64,000 bases of DNA from Glandiceps talaboti (Eukaryota > Hemichordata > Enteropneusta > Spengelidae): the NCBI RefSeq assembly GCF_964340395.1, contig NC_135553.1, positions 2,713,001 through 2,777,000 of the forward strand, written 5' to 3'. Shown one piece after another: positions 50,391 through 62,725 of this stretch; within the stretch, counting starts at the first letter, position 1; every line of letters begins with the position of its first letter. The position numbers and the translations under genes are program-made. The notes under the pieces were generated by a model. That model had not been told where the DNA came from. It saw only the letters and a program-made list of their open reading frames with translations, and searched no databases.

Positions 50391-50984
50391 TAAGCACAGT
50401 ATCTCACTATCTTAGTTCCATCTATGTCACCTCTTTCAATAGCTATCTTCAGCCAAATTAGCTGCCCACATAGATGCTTTATCTTGGAATCTTAGAAACT
50501 CATTAGAGAGAAAAGCTATTTATTAGGAACTCATTAGTTTGTGCAGTCACTCATCAATGTTGTCCTATCACATATCTAACTTCATGCTCACACCTTGACA
50601 TAAATGGGTTGTCTGAGGATATCCGTTGTTTCCCCGGCAACAATAATGCAACAAAAGCTACCATGTTAATGTCTAGGACTGAGATTAACTGCTACAAAGA
50701 TTGGTTGTCACTTTAAATCTAATGCTTAGCACTGACACAAAAGTTTCATTTACAGTGTATTGGTGAAACCATGCAATAATCATGCAAGTAAGTCCATTCA
50801 TTGCCACCCTGAACCACAACATACCAAGTGAATGAGTCTAACCGGTGGCAGTTGATCCACATTTACATTGAATAGCAAAAGAAAGTCTGACAGTCCTAGC
50901 TATATGTTGCAGAGACATGAGTTGGACCTTTGTATTACAACTAGCAACTGTGACATACAATTATAACTAATCTGTATCTGTACA

Positions 50985-51039
<55 letters not shown>

Positions 51040-51087
51040 GCCTGCCTAGCCTGCCTGCCAGCATGATTATGTATGTATGTATGTATG

Positions 51088-51119
<32 letters not shown>

Positions 51120-51210
51120 TGTGTATGTATGTATGTATGTATGTGTGTGTGTGTATGTGTGTGTGTGTGTGTGTGCATGCATGTATGTATGTATGTATGT
51201 ATGTATACAT
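50985..51210 (+). repeat. (TCTG)n followed by (ATGT)n and (GT)n
   Basis: About 14 TCTG units to 51041, a short CCTG patch, then ATGT/GTGT units to about 51207. Overlapping frames on both strands are artefacts. Confidence 0.97.
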
Positions 51211-54200
51211 GTATGTACACACTACAGTACAATTTAGTAATAATCAATATGTATGTCATATATAGTACCACTAGTATGCGCACACTACAGTGGAAGCAAT
51301 CACAGTACATATGTCATAGTACCACTAGTATGCACACACACTGCACTGCAAGTAATCACCAGTATGTCATAATACCACTATGTATTAAATATGTATGCAC
51401 ACACATATACATTAATAATGGATGTACATACAAATGTGCATTGTACACATGCATATTTATATATGACTGCATGTATGTATTTATTAATTTATTTGGTATT
51501 TGTCATTATTTTTTTACTTTCAAACAGGTGGATAATATTATCTATCATTCATTCATTAGTATTCATTCACATTTACTATAAGGATATGACTGATCAACAA
51601 CCCAGACAAAGTGAATACTTCATAGTCATATACCTGATTACATTGAAACACAACATGATAGAGAGATTCATGACATCATTATCAACAAAGAAAGCTACAT
51701 AAAATATTGACAGTACATTGTGTTCATTGAGTAGAGATTATTAACACTGAACCCATGAGGGATGGCCCTCACTGGGCTTCTTGGGAGACAACTGTTTATA
51801 TGCTTAAAGAACTATCAAGTATAAATAAAAGATTATTATAAGTGACCTACAACCACTTGGAACATCAGTTTCAAATAATTCTTAAGTTTTTAGCTGTCTA
51901 CTGTGGGTTGTAATAATGCAAATTTAGAGTAGACAAATCAAAACTGAATTTTAATGTTCAAAATTTGCTGTTCCAGCATGACCATATTACGCTTATTATC
52001 AACATAAAACATACCAGTGGCCTTCAGATAAAGATTTCATCACTTAATATAGCAGGATTCAATGACAGACTACTGTTTCTGTTCACCTCATTGTTTTTTA
52101 AAATACATAATACATTGTTTTGTAGAACAATAGACTACAATACAGTTGTAGTTATGGGATTGTTATACTGTATATTTTGACAATGAAAACAACTGGCGAT
52201 CTCTGTTTAAGAAGATTCTCTACCATAATCTCCATATCTTCTTGTTTCAACTTGTTTAAGTCTAGTTCTCCAAGTCTGTTTGTAAAAGCTAAAATGTTTA
52301 TTCTTTGATTTGCAATTCAACAAACACAGACTTCAAATACAATGGAATTTGTCATTCTGATGAGGATTGTCGACTAAGACAGATGTAAAGCTCAATGCTA
52401 AAAAACTTTGAACCACTTGTGTGTTATAACCTTTGTAAATCATTTTGTAAATCAGCTGATGAACATTTTTGGTCAAATACAGACTTGTTTACACTTGAAT
52501 TTAAAAATGCATACTTATTTGGGTGATATTACCTTAAATAAAAATCATTCACATTTCTGTGAAATTTATTTTATTCTATTATTTTAACACTTTCACTATG
52601 GAAACACTTTAACGCATCAAGTAACCTTCATATTTTGTTATATACATGAAAAACAACAAAACCTCTCAAAAGTTGACTAAATTTGGTCTTCACCAGTAGC
52701 CTTGCCAATGCCACACAGGTTTTTGTACCTATAAAGACTATTTCACATCTTGTGAATTATTTATGTGTACTGGTTTTCTTAAGGGTAGTAAGCACAGTGT
52801 TGGTAGCTTCTACTTGTACAATTTAGATAGAACCTAGATTCTGGTACAGATTAAATAACCCAGCTGTTATCAGGAATCCCTCAAACTGTACATGTCTACT
52901 GGCATTGTGGCATTTTCCTGGACTCGTGTAAAACATGTGTTGGAATAAGTCTCTTGTCAAGAACATAATATTCACATTCACAATAACTACTTATCTTCAG
53001 AATAACTTACAATGGGTTTCTTATAGACTATGAACAACTCATAAAAAATTCAAAAAGCACCATTCAACTCAACATGATTGAAAACATTAACAATTTAGAT
53101 GAACTGCCAACAAAAATAAAACTATTCATTACTGGAAGAGTTCATCATTTCTATCCTAAACGCAGTGAAGAAAAATGTTCATGGTCAACAAAAGATTTTA
53201 CAATACTGAAGAAACTCACATCTTTAAGTCTATAGAAAAGTATTCATTATTGGAACGAGTTCATCAGTTCCACCGTAAACACAGTATAATAGAATACTCA
53301 AAATCCAACAGTGATATGAGAAGAAACTAATATTTCAATTGCTAGGTACTGATAACAGATAACAAAATTATTTGACTATGAATAGTTTTGATGATGTTCA
53401 ATTGATTACAAATAAAAATACTGAAAATTTACAACTAGATATATAAATATAATATATATGGTATACTTGATTACAAACACTTTTCAAACTACATCTAAAG
53501 ATAATATGAACATCAGACTTATAAATGAAATGACATGACAGTGATTGACAAGGTATAAGACACAATACAAAAGGGAATCAAGTGACGTGACGTGACATCG
53601 ATTGACAAGGGAATATACATGTAGTATGCAAGGAAATCCATTAAGTAACTGCTAAGGAAATGAGGAATTTGATTTTGAAACTTTAAGATTGAACATTGCA
53701 AATATAAATATTATGTGTATTATTTAGTAAAGAAATGTATCTATTGATAATTGACTACTTATTAATTATGAACATATGAGAAAATTTAATTTGTGAGCAA
53801 TGTTTCAGATACCATAGTCAATTTTACAGTACTGTCATTATTAATTCTTGTCATTTAAACGAATTTGTAAATATATGTTTTTACAGATTTTCAGAAATAC
53901 CAAGAAATTATTAATAAAGTTACAGTGTAATTAATATAGTGTATGCTGTTATCTGTCTTTTCTTTAAATAGTTGATTGTATGTAATGTTCACTTATTAGG
54001 AACTCTTGTCTACCTGCCATTTTTATATCGACTATGCCAAGGTAAACCACTTGACATCCTAAATTCTGAAAATTGTGTAATTTTTTGGAGGTGTGTACAT
54101 ACCTATATAAAAGGGAAAAAGATGCTGACGAGTGTATAGCTAGCAAACGTTTCTTTTTCATGTCATAAATTACAGTTATGTTATGCTTTCATGCTAAAAC

Positions 54201-55210
54201 TAGCAATATACATTCAATAAATGTATTAACACCTGGGGCATATATACTATGACCTTTACATTAATGACAATGCTGATACAATATACTTTATTCCATGAAT
54301 AGTCAAATATAATTTCATGATTTTCATACATTGAGTTTTTAAGAAATTTTATGCCCACAAAATTAAAAATGTACAAATTATTTTATTAAATTACAAACTG
54401 TATACTTGGTTTGACACAGGTTTATTTCATGCTAACTATTATCACCATGATCTAACCTTCTACATAATTTACAACAAGCACAAGTATCAAACTTTCCTAC
54501 AGTCATTGGAGAGCTGTTTTTGATGATAACGAAATTACCAAAGTCAAAGATATAATGCCGAAATGTGACATATTTTGATCAAAACTAAAAGGTATTCCTT
54601 TCTATAAAATCAAAATTATTCATATTATAAATAGTATTTGATTATGAAGCTAAATAGTTGCCACATATCAAATTCAATATTATTATGTAAATATATGCAA
54701 ATTTCTCCATTTATGATTAATATTCCCTGACAATATTCATTCAGTTATTTCTGAAGACTGTCAGATTTTTAAATTAATCATATTCCTATACCCTTTAAGT
54801 GTTTGTAATTGAAATACCTCCATCTTTATACTTTCAACTTGAAAGCTAATGTTGCGGGCGGATAAACAAAATCAATATTGCATACTACTTAGCTAGTATT
54901 TAAAGCAGAGATTTACCATAGTATAATGATTATTACAAAGACCATTAGAAAGCATTTCTTTATGACATTGGAGTAAAGTACCACAAACCTATCAATATAA
55001 CCACAATTGATGTTAAGTAGTTGTAAACATTGGTAAACACACTTGTAATAGGGCAATAAATCTAGATTAAACACTCAGGTCAGACAACCATAAAGTATTT
55101 CATATCAAGGGAATTAATTTCCACTGAATAAGGAAGCTGACTGTTCATTTCTATTGACTGAAACACATAGAAGTAGGAAACCTACATGTTGGTATAGAGA
55201 TGTGTTTTCC
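51211..55210. other. Non-coding stretch
   Basis: AT-rich DNA with no exon that I can support. Diverged short duplications occur, such as TATTCATTATTGGAACGAG (53240) against TATTCATTACTGGAAGAG (53123), and GTACCACTAGTATGC repeats near 51265-51335. Confidence 0.5.
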
Positions 55211-55703
55211 CAGAAAACTTGGTATGATATATCTGTGAAGATAGCTAAAAACAATTAAATTAGAAAACTTGGTACGATATATCTGTGAAGATATCTAAAA
55301 ATAATTAAATTAGAAAACTTGGTAGGATATATCTGTGAAGATAGCTAAAAACAATTAAATTAGAAAACTTGGTACGATATATCTGTGAAGATAGCTAAAA
55401 ACAATTAAATTAGAAAACTTGGTAGGATATATCTGTGAAGATAGCTAAAAATAATTAAATTAGAAAACTTGGTACGATATATCTGTGAAAATAGCTAAAA
55501 ATAATTGAATCAGAAAACTTGGTACGATATATCTGTGAAGATAGCTAAAAATAATTGAATTAGAAAACTTGGTACGATATATCTGTGAAGATAGCTAAAA
55601 ATAATTGAATTAGAAAACTTGGTACGATATATCTGTGAAAATAGCTAAAAATAATTGAATCAGAAAACTTGGTACGATATATTTGTGAAGATAGCTAAAA
55701 ACG
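55211..55703 (+). repeat. 50 bp minisatellite, about 10 copies
   Basis: The unit AGAAAACTTGGTACGATATA, then TCTGTGAAGATAGCTAAAAA, repeats every 50 bp. Copies differ at a few sites (TACG or TAGG; AAT or ACA; TTAG or TCAG). Confidence 0.95.
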
Positions 55704-55886
55704 ATCCAAATATAAACACTGCAGTCTAAGTATATCCTTATCACAGACAGGTAGGCGTTTGTTAAAATATCTCTTTCTTCCTTTAAGGTGTGCTCAAGTA
55801 ACTGATTCTGATTTTTTTTCATTTTTTTTCCCATGTTTTTAAAAGAGATAAATTGTTAATGAGTCTCATACTTTTGAGGCACTTAC

Positions 55887-55972
55887 TTTGAAAAATATCT
55901 GAGTATCCTGGAGGCCCCATGCAAGTACCTTCAAGCTTATCAAAAAGCTTGGTACTATCAACTATTTCATTT
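55887..55972 (-). CDS. Candidate exon of an unidentified minus-strand gene
   Basis: An acceptor ending TTATTTTAG and a GTAAGT donor enclose 86 bp. Two of three frames are blocked; the open one reads STKLFDKLEGTCMGPPGYSD. Composition looks coding, but no neighbouring exon can be joined in phase and no domain is recognised. Confidence 0.3.
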
Positions 55973-57733
55973 CTAAAATAAGTGGGCATATATAATTTCA
56001 ATATATTTTGTACAGACTCATGTCGGTTGTCTTTTTACACATATCCTATTGCATTTTTCTTCCAACACGATAGACAGGTACTTAGAAACTGTAAAAATGT
56101 ACACATTTGTTGTCAGATTTCTCACTAGATACATTACAGTATTTTGGGTGGTTGGAAACCATGGTAACAGGTTGGGGAGTAAGGGAGTTAGGTAAAACTG
56201 GTATAGATTAACATACCTAGTACCATAACTTTGTTTGGTAACCCTGGTATAAAAAAAATGTTGGGCTCAAATGGATTTCACGTACTAGTACTGCCTTTAA
56301 CAATTCACTGTATTCTGTAGATTGTAATTAATACACATACAATCATTGTACGATTAAGATTTGTATAAAAGATGTAACTTAGGTTTAGTAGATGATGAGT
56401 TTCATTTTTGTTTTAGATTGTCCAGTTTATTATGTTAAAAGCTTAATTTTATTTAAAGAATGTGGAATAAAGTGTAAGAAAATAAATTACCATTTTTCTT
56501 TTATTAACATTATGACAAATCTCGCACTAGGCATGATGTTTTTGAAAAGTCGTTTATAATTTCTTTATTCAATTTTCAGAAAATTTGTTGTAGGACTTTT
56601 ACAGAACTCAATATCAAAGATAAATTTCTGCACCACATTAGAATTGTTTTTATTTGACCAATTTTGAATTTAAAATCCTATAATTTGACAGTGGAACAAT
56701 TACAACAGTGTACAAATACACATAGTACACGGGTGGTGACAAATACACATAGTACACGGGTGGTGACAAATTATGAGTCAATTTCAAGACAGGTATAATA
56801 TATACATGTGGTTCTAAAATGTAAATTACACTTAATCTACTTATAACAACTTTCACCTCTTCCTGTCTCCATAAAAAACACAAACACATCGCATGAATTA
56901 CTGGAAATTAACACAAAATCATTTCTGAATCTTTTGAATAATAGATAAAAAATACTTTATGCAGTATAAAACAGGTGGCATATTTGGACTGTCTTTTAAT
57001 TTTCTGACAAACTGAAACATACCTTCACGGAACCCTAGAGGGTGTTTGAACATCAAATGAATGAAATATCAAATATCAAAATATGTGAAAAAATGATATC
57101 ACTGATGAATATGTATAGAAACTATTTTGTGATGATTTGAAAAATAAATCTAAGCACAAAATTTATTTCTCTTTGACAACTTAGGTGTTACCTTGACAAC
57201 CTGTCAAATGTTTACAATGCAACAAATATGCAAATTAGGTATTATCTAAAAATGGTAGAACCACAAGAAATATTAATTAATTTGTTTGCCTCTATGTATA
57301 GAGCTATTCTTATAAATCAAGTCACTTATTGTAATCAAAACACAAAAGGTGACAATTAATTACAAGTACAGATTCACATTCTAAAATATGAACATTTGGT
57401 GAATCTCTGCCTCCCTCTGACTAGAGCATTTCAACTCTCAAAGCACTGTTCACTTTCTAGACAGTACAGTTCAAGTGTTAACAGATGGTGTTCTTGTTAG
57501 GTATCAAATTTGTTTCTGTTTTATCCTTTCATTTTTGCCGTTTCTAATGTACCTGAAGGAGGTAGGTACAGTAGCAGGTATAATGTCAAGAGGACAGGTT
57601 TTCTGATGACATTTAGTCGCAACAGAAATTACTAATAGCTATAGCTAATACAATGTATTGCATATTGTTACTTTTGATCATTTCAATAGTTACATATATG
57701 CCAAAATCAAAACCGAGTGAATAAACTAGTCTG
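55973..57733. other. Non-coding stretch
   Basis: I see only AT-rich DNA and a 29 bp direct duplication (AATACACATAGTACACGGGT and on, at about 56714 and 56743). Confidence 0.5.
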
Positions 57734-57970
57734 TAGCCTGTTTACAACACTGTCGAGATATGTCGTTAGCTGGTCATACCCTCCTAGCCCATGTCATCTC
57801 ATAGCCTGTTTACGGCACTGTCGAGATACATCGTTAGCTGGTCATACCCTCCTAGCCCATGTCATCTCATAGCCTGTTTACGACACTGTCGAGATACATC
57901 GTTAGCTGGTTGTACCCTCCTAGCCCACGTCTTCTCATAGCCTGTTTACGGCACTGTCGAGATACGTCAG
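57734..57970 (+). repeat. 68 bp minisatellite, about 3.5 copies
   Basis: The unit TAGCCTGTTTACGGCACTGT, then CGAGATACATCGTTAGCTGG, starts at 57734, 57802, 57870 and 57938. It is more GC-rich than its surroundings and well conserved. Confidence 0.95.
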
Positions 57971-58190
57971 TACAACAATATCAGATTGACTAGATAGCTT
58001 TTTCTTATTAATATGGAGGTTTAGTGGTATGTAGTGTCTCCATGAAAAAACACTCATTTAACAAATTCCTATTTGAGCCTGAAGACGGGTGGTCAAGGTC
58101 AAAGTCAAAGGTCAGTATATCATATCAAACAATGTGAATAAATTGATCTCTATAAAATTGTATTTACTGTCCCTCTAAACTTTCTATTAA

Positions 58191-58436
58191 CTTAAATAAA
58201 TCCAGGGGTCAAACAAAACTTGATTTAAATAAATCTAGGGGGTCAAACAAAACTTGATTTAAATAAATCTAGGGGTCAAACAAAACTTGATTTAAATAAA
58301 TCTAGGGGCCACACAAAACTTGATTTAAATAAATCTAGGGGGGGGCACACAAAACTTGACTTAAATAAATCTAGGGGCCACACAAAAATTGATTTAAATA
58401 AATCAGGGGGGGGGGGGCACACAAAACTTGATTTAA
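58191..58436 (+). repeat. About 34 bp minisatellite, about 7 copies
   Basis: The unit TTAAATAAATCTAGGGG, then CACACAAAACTTGATT, varies mainly in the length of the G run (4 to 10). Confidence 0.95.
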
Positions 58437-58523
58437 TAATACATGACATATTGACCTTGGAAATTTGTGTCTGAAAAGATGTACTGTGTAAATAGACACT
58501 ATTATAACACATGTTGGGTATAC

Positions 58524-58624
58524 CTGTAGAATAACGACAGAGTTCTTTGGATAATAGTCATATTTCATCTCAGCTTTGTCAGATTTCAAAGACTTCAAAG
58601 TAAATTTATCATGAGACATCATAT
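58524..58624 (-). CDS. Candidate exon of an unidentified minus-strand gene
   Basis: 101 bp between ACTAAG and GTATAC, frame SHDKFTLKSLKSDKAEMKYD and on. Composition is protein-like (Lys, Asp, Tyr) and it could be a first coding exon (ATGATG near its start). Its relation to the candidate at 55887 is not shown, because the phases need at least one exon between them. Confidence 0.3.
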
Positions 58625-58659
58625 CTTAGTTGTATTCAGTCCCTTGCTGTACAAATTGA

Positions 58660-59796
58660 TATTTAGTGAAACACGATAATAGTTGATACCTAATAAAGGC
58701 AGGGGTGCTAAATGATGGTCTTTAATTCATATCAGACTACTTCAGTTACTAAAAACTGACTTTTTTTCACTGATAATGTGTTACTCTACAACATATGTTC
58801 AATCTTTTCCTGTGAATTTAGTGAAATATAATATCCTTTTTTTAATACTTAGAATACGGCAGGGCTGCTACTAGAAGGTATCATTTCATACCAGATTTAT
58901 CAGGTTACAAAGAACTTAGTGATATACTTTTCACTATTAATAAAGTGAATATGTTCCACTCTTTGCAATGAATATTGTGATTTGCACATTTTTTTTTAAT
59001 ATTGAGAATTCATTTCACATCAAAATTATTAGGTTACAATGAAGTCACAGTAAATTATTTCAAGTGAAGTACTAAGTGATATTATGTTCAATTTTTTTCC
59101 AGTGAATATTGAGCTTTTTGGTGAAATATATACAAGGTTATAATACCTATAGCATAAGGCAGAGCTGTTACAGGCAGGAATCAATGTATTAGGTTACACA
59201 CACCTCTGACCATATACTGGTACCTTTCATTTATAAGCTATTACTTTGTATTATGTTCCATCACCTTACTATATGTACGGTGTGCAATTTTATGAAATAT
59301 GATATACAACCTAGTATAAGGCTATTTTCCTCTACAATATGTGACACTATTTTTTGATCATTTATATTTTTCTGAAGTGAGACACTGTTTTAGTGCATGC
59401 TTACAGAAATTGTACAACCTTCTAAGGAGTCCAGGGTTGTTAAGTAAAATCTGTGTAAATACATACTAAAAAAACATCACACATGTTCTGTGATATGCAG
59501 TGTTTTTCATCAGATGGGGGAATCAGGTTAAACTGGCATAGAAGTCTATGTACATTATCATCCCAGTTTCAGTGGAGAACTCTGGTAATACAGCAAGGGT
59601 GGATTTCATACAGCTACTCGCCATCCATACAAAAACACTTAGCTATGTATATATACTAGACAAAAATATTGCATTACATATATACCTACTTGTTGGATAC
59701 CGACAGGGTTCCTACAATATGAATGTAATTGCTACAACAGATTCATTGGGTTAGATTATAAGAATTTGACTTTAGAATCTGTGAATCTTACATAAA
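58660..59796 (+). repeat. Diverged repeats sharing GGCAGGGGTGCTA or GGCAGGGCTGCTA wording
   Basis: AAGGCAGGGGTGCTA (about 58696), TACGGCAGGGCTGCTA (58855) and AAGGCAGAGCTGTTA (59156) are each followed by similar ATCATTTCATA-type text. These appear to be very old tandem copies. Nothing else is seen here. Confidence 0.4.
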
Positions 59797-61356
59797 GAGT
59801 TACAACTGAGTACATGATGAAAGCAGGTGAGTTACAACTGGGTACATGATGAAAGCAGGTGAGTTACAACCGAGTACATGATGAAAGCAGGTGAGTTACA
59901 ACTGAGTACATGATGAAAGCAGGTGAGTTACAATTGAGTACATGATGAAAGCAGGTGAGTTACAACCGAGTACATGATGAAAGCAGGTGAGTTACAATTG
60001 AGTACATGATGAAAGCAGGGGAGTTACAACCGAGTACATGATGAAAGCAGGTGAGTTACAACTGAGTACATGATGAAAGCAGGTGAGTTACAACCGAGTA
60101 CATGATGAAAGCAGGTGAGTTACAACTGATGAAAGCAGGTGAGTTACAACCGAGTACATGATGAAAGCAGGTGAGTTACAACTGAGTACATGATGAAAGC
60201 AGGTGAGTTACAACCGAGTACATGATGAAAGCAGGTGAGTTACAACTGAGTACATGATGAAAGCAGGTGAGTTACAACCGAGTACATGATGAAAGCAGGT
60301 GAGTTACAACTGAGTACATGATGAAAGCAGGTGAGTTACAACCGAGTACATGATGAAAGCAGGTGAGTTACAACCGAGTACATGATGAAAGCAGGTGAGT
60401 TACAACCGAGTACATGATGAAAGCAGGTGAGTTACAACCGAGTACATGATGAAAGCAGGTGAGTTACAACTGGGTACATGATGAAAGCAGGTGAGTTACA
60501 ACTGAGTACATGATGAAAGCAGGTGAGTTACAACTGAGTACATGATGAAAGCAGGTGAGTTACAACTGAGTACATGATGAAAGCAGGTGAGTTACAACTG
60601 AGTACATGATGAAAGCAGGTGAGTTACAACTGAGTACATGATGAAAGCAGGTGAGTTACAACTGAGTACATGATGAAAGCAGGTGAGTTACAACTGAGTA
60701 CATGATGAAAGCAGGTGAGTTACAACTGAGTACATGATGAAAGCAGGTGAGTTACAACCGAGTACATGATGAAAGCAAGTGAGTTACAACTGAGTCCATG
60801 ATGAAAGCAGGTTAGTTACAACCGAGTACATGATGAAAGCAGGTTAGTTACAACTGAGTACATGATGAAAGCAAGCGAGTTACAACTGAGTACATGATGA
60901 AAGCAGGTTAGTTACAACCGAGTACATGATGAAAGCAGGTGAGTTACAACCGAGTACATGATGAAAGCAGGCGAGTTACAACTGAGTACATGATGAAAGC
61001 AGGTTAGTTACAACCGAGTACATGATGAAAGCAGGTGAGTTACAACCGAGTACATGATGAAAGCAGGTGAGTTACAACCGAGTACATGATGAAAGCAGGT
61101 GAGTTACAACCGAGTACATGATGAAAGCAGGCGAGTTACAACTGAGTACATGATGAAAGCAGGTTAGTTACAACCGAGTACATGATGAAAGCAGGTGAGT
61201 TACAACCGAGTACATGATGAAAGCAGGTGAGTTACAACCGAGTACATGATGAAAGCAGGGGAGTTAAACCTGAGTACATGATGAAAGCAGGTGAGTTACA
61301 ACCGAGTACATGATGAAAGCAGGTGAGTTAAACCTGAGTACATGATGAAAGCAGGT
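59797..61356 (+). repeat. 32 bp minisatellite, about 48 copies, each with a splice-donor-like motif
   Basis: The unit is GAGTTACAACYGAGTACATG followed by ATGAAAGCAGGT. Where units join, the sequence CAGGTGAGT is formed, a perfect 5' splice-site consensus. Most copies keep it; some show CAGGTTAGT, CAGGCGAG, CAAGTGAG or CAGGGGAG. One unit near 60121 lacks 8 bp. Tandem homogenisation is strong. Confidence 0.97.
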
Positions 61357-61561
61357 AGCATATTGAAAACAGACACAATTTGATGCCATTTGATATAATG
61401 ATAGAAGGCATGACATCTATACTATCACCTACAGCAATATATGGTTTTATTTCACATATCAAATACCACAGTGTTAGTTTATAGATATAACCACCTGTAC
61501 TATAGTTGATGACAGACTCTTGTCAGTCAGTGTTTTTGATAGTGCTTGGGAAACCCCTTCC

Positions 61562-61625
61562 CTCCCCCTCGACAGGATCGAGGGGGAGAAAGGGAGAAGG
61601 GAAAGAGGGAGGGAGGGAGGGAGGG
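61562..61625. repeat. Hairpin and purine-rich tract
   Basis: CTCCCCCTCGA at 61562-61572 and its exact reverse complement at 61578-61588 enclose five bases. (GGGA)n follows to about 61625, on a strand likely to form triplex or quadruplex structures. Confidence 0.85.
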
Positions 61626-62294
61626 AAAGATTGTTTAAACTTACATAGTTGTTGCATAGTATGTTACAATATATAGTCTATTGCCAATTGTTGACCTCAT
61701 ATCAAGTTATTTAATTCTGGTGGGGAACTCCAATAAAGTCAAAAACAAAGTGAGAAAGTTATTTCATTAAAGAGGTGCATTTAAAGTAAAATAAGGCTCG
61801 TTTTACCTATCAAAGCAGCAAAAAAAGTCATTTTCACTATGCACAACACGACCAACGACACTTAAAATAGTTTTTTGGTATGTTTTTAAATTGACACTGA
61901 TATCCAGCATAGAAAAGACTTCATTGCAGTTGACTGAGACTATAAGCATCATACAATGCTAGGAGCTCCACAGTTTACTTCAGCAATGTTTCGCCATGCA
62001 ATGTTTCGCCATGCAATGTTTCGCCATGATTTATTAACAATTGTTAAAAAGCTCCTAACATTGTTTACCTACCCATGATGCCACACCCCAGTACAAATCA
62101 AAGCTCTTTTGAGCAAGATTTGACAAATGTTATAGCTCTGTTAATAGGCTGCATTAGTGAAAATGAGTTAGTGGTTTTCTAACAATAAGAAATTCAACTA
62201 AGACAAAATCAACCTCACTTTTTGTTTTAATGTCCTTCGACAAAAGCATTTTACAGGTACCCATGCTACATGTCAATTTTAGCACAATGCCTAC
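61626..62294. other. Non-coding stretch
   Basis: AT-rich. It includes a triple CAATGTTTCGCCATG repeat at about 61984-62028. I see no gene. Confidence 0.5.
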
Positions 62295-62725
62295 TCAGTT
62301 ACTGACAGACACTGTGCACCCATAGTTACTGACAGACACTGTGATGCACCCATAGTTACTGACAGACACTGTGATGCACCCACAGTTACTGACAGACACT
62401 GTGATGCACCCATAGTTACTAGTTACTGGTGACAGACACTGTGATGCACCCATAGTTACTGACAGACACTGTGATGCACCCATAGTTACTGACAGGCACT
62501 ATGATGCACCCATAGTTACTGACAGACACTGTGATGCACCCATAGTTACTGACAGACACTGTGATGCACACATAGTTACTGACAGACACTATGATTCACC
62601 CACAGTTACTGACAGACACTGTGATGCACCCACAGTTACTGACAGACACTGTGATACACCCATAGTTACTGACAGACACTGTGATGCGCCCATAGTTACT
62701 CACTGACACTGTGATACACCCATTG
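62295..62725 (+). repeat. 30 bp minisatellite, about 14 copies
   Basis: The unit CATAGTTACTGACAGACACT, then GTGATGCACC, repeats every 30 bp; one copy has an extra GTTACTGGTGACAG piece. Confidence 0.95.

Noticed and set aside
50900-51310. 136-codon frame with HTHTHT and DRQTDRQT
   Set aside because: Translation of the TCTG and ATGT microsatellites.
57023-57034. 12 bp micro-exon with good borders on the minus strand
   Set aside because: Too short to support without transcripts, and its phase does not link the two candidate exons.
61801-61840. Short ATG exon on the minus strand with a GTAAAA donor
   Set aside because: Its phase would fit the candidate exon at 58624, but with only about eight codons chance is likely.
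59797-62725. CRISPR-like arrays
   Set aside because: The units are contiguous with no unique spacers, and the DNA is animal nuclear; these are minisatellites.
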